A stretch of 22,596 nt of DNA from a virus, in the IMG/VR virus record IMGVR_UViG_3300021378_000178, positions 1-22,596 of that record, one strand, 5' to 3'. This document shows, piece by piece, positions 6,225 to 13,419 of this stretch. A program made the position numbers and the translations under genes. The notes under the pieces are model-generated. The model saw nothing but the letters and a program-made list of their open reading frames with translations. It searched no databases and was not told where the DNA came from. Numbering within the stretch: position 1 is the first letter of the stretch; each line of letters begins with the position of its first letter.

Positions 6225-8054
6225 ATGACACAGTGGATTGGAGCAATCACAAGAGGACACAACGGCGGCGCCGTATTATTAAAAGATGGTGAAATTGTAT
6301 TTTCAATCGAAGAAGAACGTCTAACTCGTAAAAAATATGACGGCGGACCACTTGCCTCAATGATTAAATTCCTTGATTATACAGATAAATTAGATTATCT
6401 TGTAGTAGCACATACACAACCATTAGCAGAGTCGAGCAGAATTGACTTTAGCGGTGGTGATATGTATACAGGACTAGCAAGGAAACTAGGATTAATTGAT
6501 AGAAACGATAATGCTTACACAGCAGATGGCCAACACAATCATAGGCAAGTAATTGACCTAAGTCATATACATCATAAATTACATGCGGCATGTGCATTTT
6601 ATCGTTCAGGATTTGAATCAGCAGTAAGTGTTATTGTTGATGGAGCAGGCACATTTATACCAATGAACATTAACATGGGTGTATTTAACGAAGAATATAT
6701 GTCATGGGAATGTGAAAGTATCTTTAATTGTGCATATCCTGATAACTTTAAAACTTTATATAAGCACCAAGGAGGAAACGGACCTTTTCCGGGAACACGT
6801 ATTCCATATATTCCATCAGACCGTGAAGGTGAAGAAGGATTTCACGAACTTGTACTAGATGATAGTGCAGGTATTGTTAAGGCATACGAAGCAGTAACAC
6901 AATATTGTGGATTTCAACCTATTGAAGCAGGTAAAACTATGGGGCTTGCTCCATATGGTAAGAAAAATTTAAATATTCCTCCGATTTATACTGACGGCAA
7001 TGGTGGTAAGTGGCGTACAAGTGATAGAAACATTGTTATTCCTACATATCCAAATGCGGCATTAGTAAATGAAGCAAAATACGAGTATTTAGAAACATCA
7101 CAAGATACGATTAATAGTAATACTGACCTAACTACACAAGAAAATCGTAGAGACTTAGCATATGCAGTACAAGAAGGATCACAACAAGAAGTATTAAACC
7201 TTATTTTTAAAGCAGTTGAAATGTCCGGTAATAAAAACGTAGTACTAAGTGGCGGCTATGCACTTAACTGTGTTGCAAACTACTGGTACCTCGATAAATT
7301 AAACAAAGAAGGCATTAAGTTATACGTTGAACCTGTTAGTAATGATGCAGGTACAGCAATGGGTGCGGCTATGTTAGTATATCATCAAACTACAAAAGAT
7401 AAAACTATACGTCCTTACGCAGAAACAATCTACGAAGGTTTTGAGTATACATATACTAATGAGCAAATTGAAGACACTGCAAACAAGTATGGTGCTACAA
7501 TTACTGACGCTAATAAAGAATTAGTTGTAGAATTAATTAGAAACAAAAATATTGTTACTATGTTTCAAGGTAAAAGTGAAAACGGACCACGTGCATTAGG
7601 TAACAGAAGTATATTGTTTGACCCAACGTTCGAAGACGGCAAGGATTACGTAAACAAAGTAAAGCGTAGAGAGTATTTTAGACCCTTCGCTGGAACAATT
7701 ATGTTAGAGCATGCACATGAATGGTTTGACATGCGTGGATTAGAACAAACACCACATATGATGTATGCAATGGATTGTCAAGAAGGTATTGCAGAAAAGA
7801 TCCCAAGCATTATTCATGTTGATGGCACTTGTAGAATTCAAACTGTAACCAAAGAACAGAATAAACACTACTATGAGCTTATCGAAGAGTTCTATAAACA
7901 AACAAGTGTTCCAATTATTTTTAATACTAGTTTTAATTTAGGTGGTGAACCACTAGTTGAAACTCTAGATGATGCTGTACGTACACTTTATAATAGTGAG
8001 ATGGAATATTGTTACCTACCTGAGTACGGCAAACTAATTGAAATGAAGAACTAA
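6225..8054 (+). CDS. NodU/CmcH-family O-carbamoyltransferase
   Basis: 609 residues, the full length of the family. The N-terminal Kae1-like domain shows GAITRGHNGGAVLL, SIEEERLTRKKY, HIHHKLHAACAF (residues 114-125; H116/H120-type metal ligands) and VDGAG (D139). In the middle are GKTMGLAPYGK and VVLSGGYALNCVANYWYL followed by NDAGTAMGAA. The C-terminal YrdC-like domain has GKSENGPRALGNRSIL (449-464), RREYFRPFAGTIM and FNTSFNLGGEPLVET. Family members make carbamoyl-adenylate from carbamoyl phosphate and ATP, then carbamoylate a hydroxyl on a sugar or antibiotic. NodU acts on Nod factors; TobZ and CmcH act on antibiotics. Neighbouring sulfo-, halogen- and oxygen-transfer enzymes suggest decoration of a common product. 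The acceptor cannot be read from sequence. All key motifs are intact. Confidence 0.93.
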   Translation: MTQWIGAITRGHNGGAVLLKDGEIVFSIEEERLTRKKYDGGPLASMIKFLDYTDKLDYLVVAHTQPLAESSRIDFSGGDMYTGLARKLGLIDRNDNAYTADGQHNHRQVIDLSHIHHKLHAACAFYRSGFESAVSVIVDGAGTFIPMNINMGVFNEEYMSWECESIFNCAYPDNFKTLYKHQGGNGPFPGTRIPYIPSDREGEEGFHELVLDDSAGIVKAYEAVTQYCGFQPIEAGKTMGLAPYGKKNLNIPPIYTDGNGGKWRTSDRNIVIPTYPNAALVNEAKYEYLETSQDTINSNTDLTTQENRRDLAYAVQEGSQQEVLNLIFKAVEMSGNKNVVLSGGYALNCVANYWYLDKLNKEGIKLYVEPVSNDAGTAMGAAMLVYHQTTKDKTIRPYAETIYEGFEYTYTNEQIEDTANKYGATITDANKELVVELIRNKNIVTMFQGKSENGPRALGNRSILFDPTFEDGKDYVNKVKRREYFRPFAGTIMLEHAHEWFDMRGLEQTPHMMYAMDCQEGIAEKIPSIIHVDGTCRIQTVTKEQNKHYYELIEEFYKQTSVPIIFNTSFNLGGEPLVETLDDAVRTLYNSEMEYCYLPEYGKLIEMKN

Positions 8055-8653
8055 TGCTGGTAAACTTATATTCAATTCCAGTATATAAGATAAAACTACC
8101 GGAGCATGAGCAAGTACAACAAGACTTTGCCGATATACTTGATAAAGAAGAGTATTTCAGTAAAGTACCTTCTTGGTACAGTCCTGTAGATACTACATAT
8201 GGTAACCCTGATGCTTCAAACTTACCATTTAAAACATTTATTAGATCAGCAATTACTGGATTGAATGAGTATCTTGAAAACTTTAGTATAGACTTAACAT
8301 TAGACTATAGGATTGAGTGTTGGCTTAACAAGTACAAGCCAGGATCGTATCAAGAAGTACATAACCATGTAGGAGTTGCACAAATTAGTTGTGCTTATAT
8401 GATGCACACACCAAAAGACAGTGGTAACTTTGTATTCTATAACAAAGCCTACGACTTTTTCCATCAATCAGGCCTTCCTGCATTGTCGACACAACCATTT
8501 AGATACAATAACAGAGTAACCCCTCCGTTAGAAGAAGGTGATATTGTATTTTTTCCTAGTAACCTAGAACATTACGTATCTAACAATACTAGCGACCAAG
8601 TACGGTCAACAATTAGTGCTAACTTTGTACTATCGGAGAAACAAGATGATTAA
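8054..8653 (+). CDS. 2OG-Fe(II) oxygenase (Oxy_5-like, HxH type)
   Basis: 199 residues, starting in the TAATG overlap with the carbamoyltransferase stop. ECWLNKYKPGSYQEVHNH leads into H103 and H105; then SCAYMMHTPKDSGNFVFYN, EEGDIVFFPSNLEHYV (H173) and R184 in RSTISANFVL. This closely follows the 2OG-FeII_Oxy_5 family common in marine T4-like phages: W...Y..G.YQ..HNH, S..YY...P..SG, a strand ending in FFPS...H, then R..IS.NF. The predicted reaction is Fe(II)- and 2-oxoglutarate-dependent hydroxylation, substrate unknown. Translational coupling to the carbamoyltransferase suggests a joint product. Confidence 0.75.
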   Translation: MLVNLYSIPVYKIKLPEHEQVQQDFADILDKEEYFSKVPSWYSPVDTTYGNPDASNLPFKTFIRSAITGLNEYLENFSIDLTLDYRIECWLNKYKPGSYQEVHNHVGVAQISCAYMMHTPKDSGNFVFYNKAYDFFHQSGLPALSTQPFRYNNRVTPPLEEGDIVFFPSNLEHYVSNNTSDQVRSTISANFVLSEKQDD

Positions 8654-9365
8654 AAACACAATTAACGAAGAAGAAACATTTGCTGTCAACGAAGACTACG
8701 ACACAAGATTACACAAGTTTGGAAAAGCAGGTGTACATGTATTAGTAGTTGATAACTTTTATAAAAATCCACATTTAGTAAGACAACTTGCTTTAGATAT
8801 TCCGGCATCTGTTAATAGACGTATTAGAGGAGGTAATCCTGCACTACGAATTAATGCATTTTACGAGCTATCAAGTTTAGCCCAACCATTCCATCACTTA
8901 GCATCGGAGTTTTTTCCGGAGATAATGTATCAATACGAACCAGGATATATGGATAGAAGTTTTATGAATGCAACATTTATGATTAATGTCATGCAAACTG
9001 ATAATTTACCACCTCTTGCACCGCATCAAGACAATCGTTCAGGTATGAATCTTGCTAGTACAATTTATTTAAACAATGAAAATGAGTCTGCGGGTGGCAC
9101 AAGTTTTTATGAATTTGGCGGCAAACACTTTTACACCGATGAAGTAGTAAACAATGACTTTAATGTTACTATGGATGTTGAAGGAAAAATTCCAGTAACA
9201 GAATATATTACTGATAGTTCGCATGATTGGGAAATGATTGGGATGATTCCAATGCAGTTTAATAGGATGGTATTATACAATCAGGCAGTATTACATACTG
9301 CATATGTTAAGCCAGACATGTTTGTAGGTGATAACTATAGAATGAATCAGCAGTTTTTTATATAG
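8646..9365 (+). CDS. DUF6445-like 2OG-oxygenase-fold protein
   Basis: 239 residues from the ATG at 8646, chosen over an upstream in-frame start because GGAG (8635-8638) sits correctly before it; it overlaps the previous gene by 8 bases. Near the start, HVLVVDNFYKNPHLVRQLAL matches the entry strand of the DUF6445 family. PHQD (H127, D129), LASTIYLN, AGGTSFYEF, LYNQAVLHTAY (H217) and R232 in YRMNQQFF fit the HxD...H...R set of Fe(II)/2-oxoglutarate oxygenases. DUF6445 genes are known to occur beside flavin halogenases in bacteria, and a halogenase lies one gene downstream here. No function is established for the family. The fold is fairly secure; activity and substrate are unknown. Confidence 0.65.
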   Translation: MIKNTINEEETFAVNEDYDTRLHKFGKAGVHVLVVDNFYKNPHLVRQLALDIPASVNRRIRGGNPALRINAFYELSSLAQPFHHLASEFFPEIMYQYEPGYMDRSFMNATFMINVMQTDNLPPLAPHQDNRSGMNLASTIYLNNENESAGGTSFYEFGGKHFYTDEVVNNDFNVTMDVEGKIPVTEYITDSSHDWEMIGMIPMQFNRMVLYNQAVLHTAYVKPDMFVGDNYRMNQQFFI

Positions 9366-9374
9366 GAGAATAGC

Positions 9375-9956
9375 ATGGATGATAATTTTGATGGAGTAGA
9401 AGTATATGATAACGTATATCCAATTGACTTTTGTAAACAAGTAATCAAAAGATTTGAAGAATTGTCTTCAATGCAGATGACTGCAATACAACAGCAAGGT
9501 ATTGATAGAAATCAAGACGAACGTATATACATGGATTGGGCAAACCACAATAGTCATTACCATGCAGACGAAGATTTATGTAAATTTTTCTTTGAAACCT
9601 TAAACAAAACGTATTTAGAAAAGTATAAAAAGAAATATGAGAGCTTAGGATTATTATTTCAACATACAGCAAAAGGTATGAGTGTTCAAAAAACAAAACC
9701 GCACCAAGGATACCACGCTTGGCATTGCGAAAATGCAGATGTACCAACAAGCACACGGGTGTTAGCATACACATTATATTTAAATGGTGTCGAAGAAGGC
9801 GGCGAAACAGAATTTCTTTACCAAGGACATAAAATTAAACCAGCTCCTGGTAGATTGGCTATCTTTCCTACATCGTTTACGCATCCACATCGAGGCAATC
9901 CTATCTACAAAGGCGTTAAGTATATTATAAGCGGATGGTATACATTAGACCACTAG
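9375..9956 (+). CDS. Prolyl-4-hydroxylase-like 2OG-Fe(II) oxygenase with HxE in place of HxD
   Basis: 193 residues; AGGAG at 9364-9368 sets the start. GYHAWHCEN (H117, E119), RVLAYTLYLN, EEGGETEFLYQG, KPAPGRLAIFPTSFTHPHRG (split: H172 as distal ligand) and GVKYIISGWY (K182) follow the P4H-like 2OG-FeII_Oxy_3 pattern, including the GG.T.F strand and the lysine that binds 2-oxoglutarate. The usual HxD is HxE here, which would keep an acidic iron ligand. The phage 2OG oxygenases of this type act on proteins or metabolites that are largely unknown. It lies between the DUF6445-like gene and the halogenase. Confidence 0.78.
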   Translation: MDDNFDGVEVYDNVYPIDFCKQVIKRFEELSSMQMTAIQQQGIDRNQDERIYMDWANHNSHYHADEDLCKFFFETLNKTYLEKYKKKYESLGLLFQHTAKGMSVQKTKPHQGYHAWHCENADVPTSTRVLAYTLYLNGVEEGGETEFLYQGHKIKPAPGRLAIFPTSFTHPHRGNPIYKGVKYIISGWYTLDH

Positions 9957-9963
9957 GAACAAA

Positions 9964-11421
9964 ATGAAAATAGCAGTAGTAGGTGGTGGCACAGCAGGCT
10001 TTGTGTCAGCGTTAATATTAAAAACAAGTTTTCCAAACTTTAAAATTGATGTAGTTCGATCTACCAAGATTGGAACTATCGGTGTAGGTGAAGGTTCAAC
10101 AGAACATTGGTCTGCCTTTATGGATTTTGTTGGTATTCATACAGGCGAACTTATTAATGAATGTGATGCTAGTTTTAAATCTGGTATTATGTTTGAAGAC
10201 TGGTCTGAAAAACCATACTTACAAAGTGTTCATGAGCCATATGTTGCTGAACAACTAAGTGCACCAATTGCATATGCTAAGTTAATTGGTGAAAAAGTAG
10301 ATGCTAGAGAACTAACAGGTGAATACCTGTGGAATAACGAAACACCATTTAATAAATTTATGGACGAACGTCCTAATGACACTGGCGTAGCACAATATCA
10401 TTTTAATACTGCTAAATTAAATGACTTTCTAACTAAGTTTGCAATAGACAAAGGCATTGATGTTATTGATGATGAAATTATAGACGTAAATGTATTAGAA
10501 GGCAATACAATATCAACTTTACAAGGCGAAAAGCAAGTATATGACTATGACTTCTATATAGATTGCACAGGATTTAGACGTTTACTAATTAATGCAGTTG
10601 GTGCAGAGTGGCAAAGTTATAGTAAGTATCTTAAAATGAAAGAAGCTATTGTATTTCCTACACCCGAAGGAGATGAAATACCAATTTGGACACTTGCAAA
10701 AGCAATGGACGCTGGTTGGATGTTTCGTATACCTGTTCAAGGACGCACAGGTAATGGTTATATATTTGATAGTGATTTTATTACAGCTGAACAAGCACAT
10801 ACTGAAGTTGAAAAATATTTAGGACACGGTGTTGAAGTAGCAAAACATATTAAATTTGATCCAGGTACACTGGACAAAGCATGGATAGGTAATGTGTGTG
10901 CTATCGGACTAAGTCAAAGTTTTGTAGAACCATTAGAAGCAAGCAGTATTGGTAGTAGTATAAATCAAACATTTCTATTAGCACAACGTCTTATAAATTG
11001 TAATCAAGAAACAATTAATAGATACAATATTGAAGTCACTGCTATTATGGATAATATTAGAGACTTTATTGCACTACATTATATTACTGATAGAAGAGAT
11101 ACACCCTTTTGGAAAGCAGTATCAGAAACACCTTTGCCAGATAGTTTAGATAAAAACTTACGTATGTGGAAATATAGAATGCCAATTGCTGACGACATGA
11201 CTACACATACTAAAAAAGTTTTGTTTAACGAATACAATTATGCATTAGTAATGCATGGACTAGGATTATTCGATAATGATAGTATTTTAAAACAATACGA
11301 AACAATTCCACAAGGTGCAAAGGATCATGTTGAACAATCAATACAACATAAATTAGATTTTGATAAAACAAAAACTATTCCGCACAAATTAATGCTTCAA
11401 TTGTTGCGGAGACTAACATGA
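9964..11421 (+). CDS. Flavin-dependent tryptophan-halogenase family protein
   Basis: 485 residues; AGGA at 9955-9958 overlaps the previous stop. VVGGGTAG (5-12) binds FAD and GVGEGST (40-46) is the second family motif. FKSGIMFEDW places K72 where PrnA has its catalytic lysine. GWMFRIP (251-257) corresponds to the WxWxIP motif, with Phe replacing the second Trp. RTGNGYIF and SFVEPLEASSIG follow, with E325 at the position of the catalytic glutamate. These enzymes use reduced FAD, O2 and chloride or bromide to make hypohalous acid and halogenate an electron-rich ring; they need a flavin reductase, and none is seen nearby. The catalytic pair is intact, so activity is plausible. The substrate need not be free tryptophan: the short C-terminal region and phage setting leave indoles, phenols or peptides possible. 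Confidence 0.9.
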   Translation: MKIAVVGGGTAGFVSALILKTSFPNFKIDVVRSTKIGTIGVGEGSTEHWSAFMDFVGIHTGELINECDASFKSGIMFEDWSEKPYLQSVHEPYVAEQLSAPIAYAKLIGEKVDARELTGEYLWNNETPFNKFMDERPNDTGVAQYHFNTAKLNDFLTKFAIDKGIDVIDDEIIDVNVLEGNTISTLQGEKQVYDYDFYIDCTGFRRLLINAVGAEWQSYSKYLKMKEAIVFPTPEGDEIPIWTLAKAMDAGWMFRIPVQGRTGNGYIFDSDFITAEQAHTEVEKYLGHGVEVAKHIKFDPGTLDKAWIGNVCAIGLSQSFVEPLEASSIGSSINQTFLLAQRLINCNQETINRYNIEVTAIMDNIRDFIALHYITDRRDTPFWKAVSETPLPDSLDKNLRMWKYRMPIADDMTTHTKKVLFNEYNYALVMHGLGLFDNDSILKQYETIPQGAKDHVEQSIQHKLDFDKTKTIPHKLMLQLLRRLT

Positions 11422-12284
11422 GAGCGTTTGCCTTTGGCTGTAGCTTAACACAATATTTTTATCCTACATGGGCTGACATCCTAATACATCATTATAAACA
11501 AGAAGGCGCTACAGTTGGAGAGAACTGGGGACGTAGTGGTGCAGGTAATCAATATATTTCAACTCGGCTATGGGAAGCACATACTGAACATAAGTTTACT
11601 AAAGATGATATTATTTTATTACAGTGGTCTAGTTTTTTTAGAGAAGATAGATTCCATATGGGCAAGGGCTGGCACACTCCAGGTAACTTTAGTAAAGCAA
11701 CAGTAGGACAAGATATTCCTTTTGTACTTAACAGTTGGCGTTACGAGTCTATGTGGCAATGGGCTGACATGGCCTGGGCTACAATGCGTGATTGTGCATT
11801 AATAAGCAGTACACATAAAGCATTAGAAAGTTTAGGATGTAAAGTTATATCAACAGGATTTAGAGAACCTACTGAAGGTTGGGACGAACTTAGCAAAGAA
11901 TTTAATACTAAAAATAAGTATTTAGAATTAGAAGATGTAAGAGCTATATTAGAAAAGTATAAAGATGATATTAAAACTACATGTCCACCAATACTTAATG
12001 CACTAGACTTTGGAGTTGACGACGAGTTTTTTAAAACAAGACCAACTAGTATACCTGATCCTAATCCAGAACTTTTACATTTGCATCAGCCTGAAGTACA
12101 TCCACTTACACATGAAGCGGCAGACTTTGTACAAGAACATATATGCAAATTAAATGACGAAACATTAACCTTTGTTGACAAATGGAAGCAAATACTAACA
12201 GCTGAAGAATCAATAAAACTTTACGAATTAGACTGGTTTAACTCTGAAATACATGGCTGGTCAGACGATAGATGGAGACCCTAA
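11418..12284 (+). CDS. SGNH/GDSL-like hydrolase
   Basis: 288 residues, ATGA overlap with the halogenase stop; GGAG at 11408-11411. FAFGCSLTQ (S9 in the GxS block I), NWGRSGAGNQYI (Gly and Asn of the oxyanion region, 36-47), DDIILLQWSSFFRED (63-77) and a C-terminal EVHPLTHEAADFV (226-238; block V-like, H228 or H232) match the SGNH fold order. These enzymes add or remove O-acyl groups on sugars, or hydrolyse esters. No signal peptide is present, so it acts inside the infected cell. In this block it would fit O-acetyl or acyl handling on the modified product. The assignment rests on motifs; the middle ~residues 100-215 look unlike typical lipases. Confidence 0.6.
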   Translation: MRAFAFGCSLTQYFYPTWADILIHHYKQEGATVGENWGRSGAGNQYISTRLWEAHTEHKFTKDDIILLQWSSFFREDRFHMGKGWHTPGNFSKATVGQDIPFVLNSWRYESMWQWADMAWATMRDCALISSTHKALESLGCKVISTGFREPTEGWDELSKEFNTKNKYLELEDVRAILEKYKDDIKTTCPPILNALDFGVDDEFFKTRPTSIPDPNPELLHLHQPEVHPLTHEAADFVQEHICKLNDETLTFVDKWKQILTAEESIKLYELDWFNSEIHGWSDDRWRP

Positions 12285-12285
12285 A

Positions 12286-12849
12286 ATGAGTACCCCAGTA
12301 GTAGGACTAGATAGAGACGGAACAATAAATGTAGATATAGGTACATATGTAACAAAGCCTGAACAGTTTACACCTATTGAAGGCAGTTTAGAAGCAGTTA
12401 AGATGATACGTAACAAAGGTTATGATGTAGTTATTTTGACTAATCAAGCAGGCATAACAAAGGGTATAATGGATCCTGTAGACGTTGACATTGTTAACAA
12501 TTATATGTTAGAACTACTTTGGAATGTAGGTTGTAGGAGTATCAACGGATTGTATTATAGCACATCTAACTTAAAAGAAGACGTATATGCTAAACCTAAT
12601 ACAGGTATGTTTAAGCGTGCCGCGGCAGAAATTGGCGTTGATTGGAAGAATGGTGTGTATGTAGGAGATAAAATTAGCGACTTAAAAGCCGCTGTAAAAG
12701 CCAAAGCAAAGCCTATATTAGTACGTACAGGGCATGGCGCTGAAACAGCTAAGAAGTTAAATACATTTGCTAACAAAGACCTTAAAAAACAAACAGAAAT
12801 ATTTGATAATCTAAATCAATTTGCTCATAGCCTAGTAGATTTAACATAA
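12286..12849 (+). CDS. HAD-family phosphatase, D-glycero-D-manno-heptose-1,7-bisphosphatase (GmhB)-like
   Basis: 187 residues from ATG 12286, preferred over an in-frame ATG at 12253 because GGAG (12274-12277) sits 8 bases before it. GLDRDGTIN (D9 nucleophile, D11), VVILTNQAGI (T52, N53), KPNTGMF (K103) and VYVGDKISDLKAA (D128, D132) are the four HAD motifs in the HAD-IIIA arrangement of GmhB and histidinol-phosphatase. GmhB removes the 7-phosphate of heptose bisphosphate on the way to ADP-heptose. HldD, the epimerase of that pathway, lies near the right edge of the window. The cysteine zinc loop usual in GmhB is missing here (YYSTSNLKEDVYAKP), so its substrate could differ. Last gene of the enzyme block. 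Confidence 0.7.
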   Translation: MSTPVVGLDRDGTINVDIGTYVTKPEQFTPIEGSLEAVKMIRNKGYDVVILTNQAGITKGIMDPVDVDIVNNYMLELLWNVGCRSINGLYYSTSNLKEDVYAKPNTGMFKRAAAEIGVDWKNGVYVGDKISDLKAAVKAKAKPILVRTGHGAETAKKLNTFANKDLKKQTEIFDNLNQFAHSLVDLT

Positions 12850-12877
12850 ATTGTACTGTTACATATCTTTGTAAAAC

Positions 12878-12885
12878 GATAAATA
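12878..12885 (+). promoter_or_regulatory. T4-type late promoter motif (GATAAATA)
   Basis: GATAAATA in the 54-base gap, 18 bases before the ATG at 12904, with GGAG (12892-12895) between. It is identical to the motif at 2371. It marks the likely start of the structural operon 12904-21413. Confidence 0.55.
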
Positions 12886-12903
12886 CAATATGGAGCATGA
12901 ACA

Positions 12904-13416
12904 ATGAATAAACTTCTGACAAATCTTTTCAGTAAAGGTGCAAATAACACCATTCATCTGCCAGACAGATCGAGTTTTAGCTATAGAGGTAGCTGGATTG
13001 GGGTGCAATATAATACTGTTGTAGACTCATTTCATTTAGGTGAATACAGTAGTGCAGTGTATCAAATTACAGTAGAATTTGATTCAAACGAAAAAGAGAT
13101 TATGCAATTATCAGTAGTTGCTAGACCAGATAGAGCTGTTGCAAATATATTCGGACGTTCAAGTATTAACCAAGAATTAGTAAATTTATCTGTCACAGTT
13201 GATGCAAGCATAGTAAAAATTAACGCTAGTCCAACGTCAAATATTTACGCTGGTGCGAAGTTAATCTTCCATGCAACATATGCAAAAACAATTCATCAGC
13301 TTACTCCTCCTGCGATAGTCGCAGATGTATCCAGTGTAGAGGAATCTGGGGTAAATACTTTTGATGCAACAACTACGTATTTCGATAATACAAACATAAC
13401 ATTTGATAAGGTGTAA
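12904..13416 (+). CDS. Putative virion structural protein
   Basis: 170 residues. The chosen ATG follows GGAG at 12892-12895; an ATG at 12897 stops after four codons. The sequence is beta-rich: WIGVQYNTVVDSFHLGEYSSAVYQITVEF, VVARPDRAVANIFGRS, then LSVTVDASIVKINASP and GAKLIFHATYAKTI, in a pattern I associate with marine T4-like phage structural proteins but cannot name. A Thr/Asp-rich C-terminus (~residues 138-170) looks flexible. It heads a late operon with three clear tail proteins, so a baseplate or fibre-attachment role is likely. No enzyme motif is seen. Confidence 0.55.
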   Translation: MNKLLTNLFSKGANNTIHLPDRSSFSYRGSWIGVQYNTVVDSFHLGEYSSAVYQITVEFDSNEKEIMQLSVVARPDRAVANIFGRSSINQELVNLSVTVDASIVKINASPTSNIYAGAKLIFHATYAKTIHQLTPPAIVADVSSVEESGVNTFDATTTYFDNTNITFDKV

Positions 13417-13419
13417 GGA

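Noticed and set aside
8616-8648. An earlier start for the DUF6445-like protein
   Set aside because: The extra residues MLTLYYRRNK come from the overlapping gene; ATG 8646 has GGAG at 8635-8638.
12253-12288. An earlier start for the HAD phosphatase
   Set aside because: It would add 11 residues not expected in the family; ATG 12286 has a well-placed GGAG and begins right before the first HAD motif.
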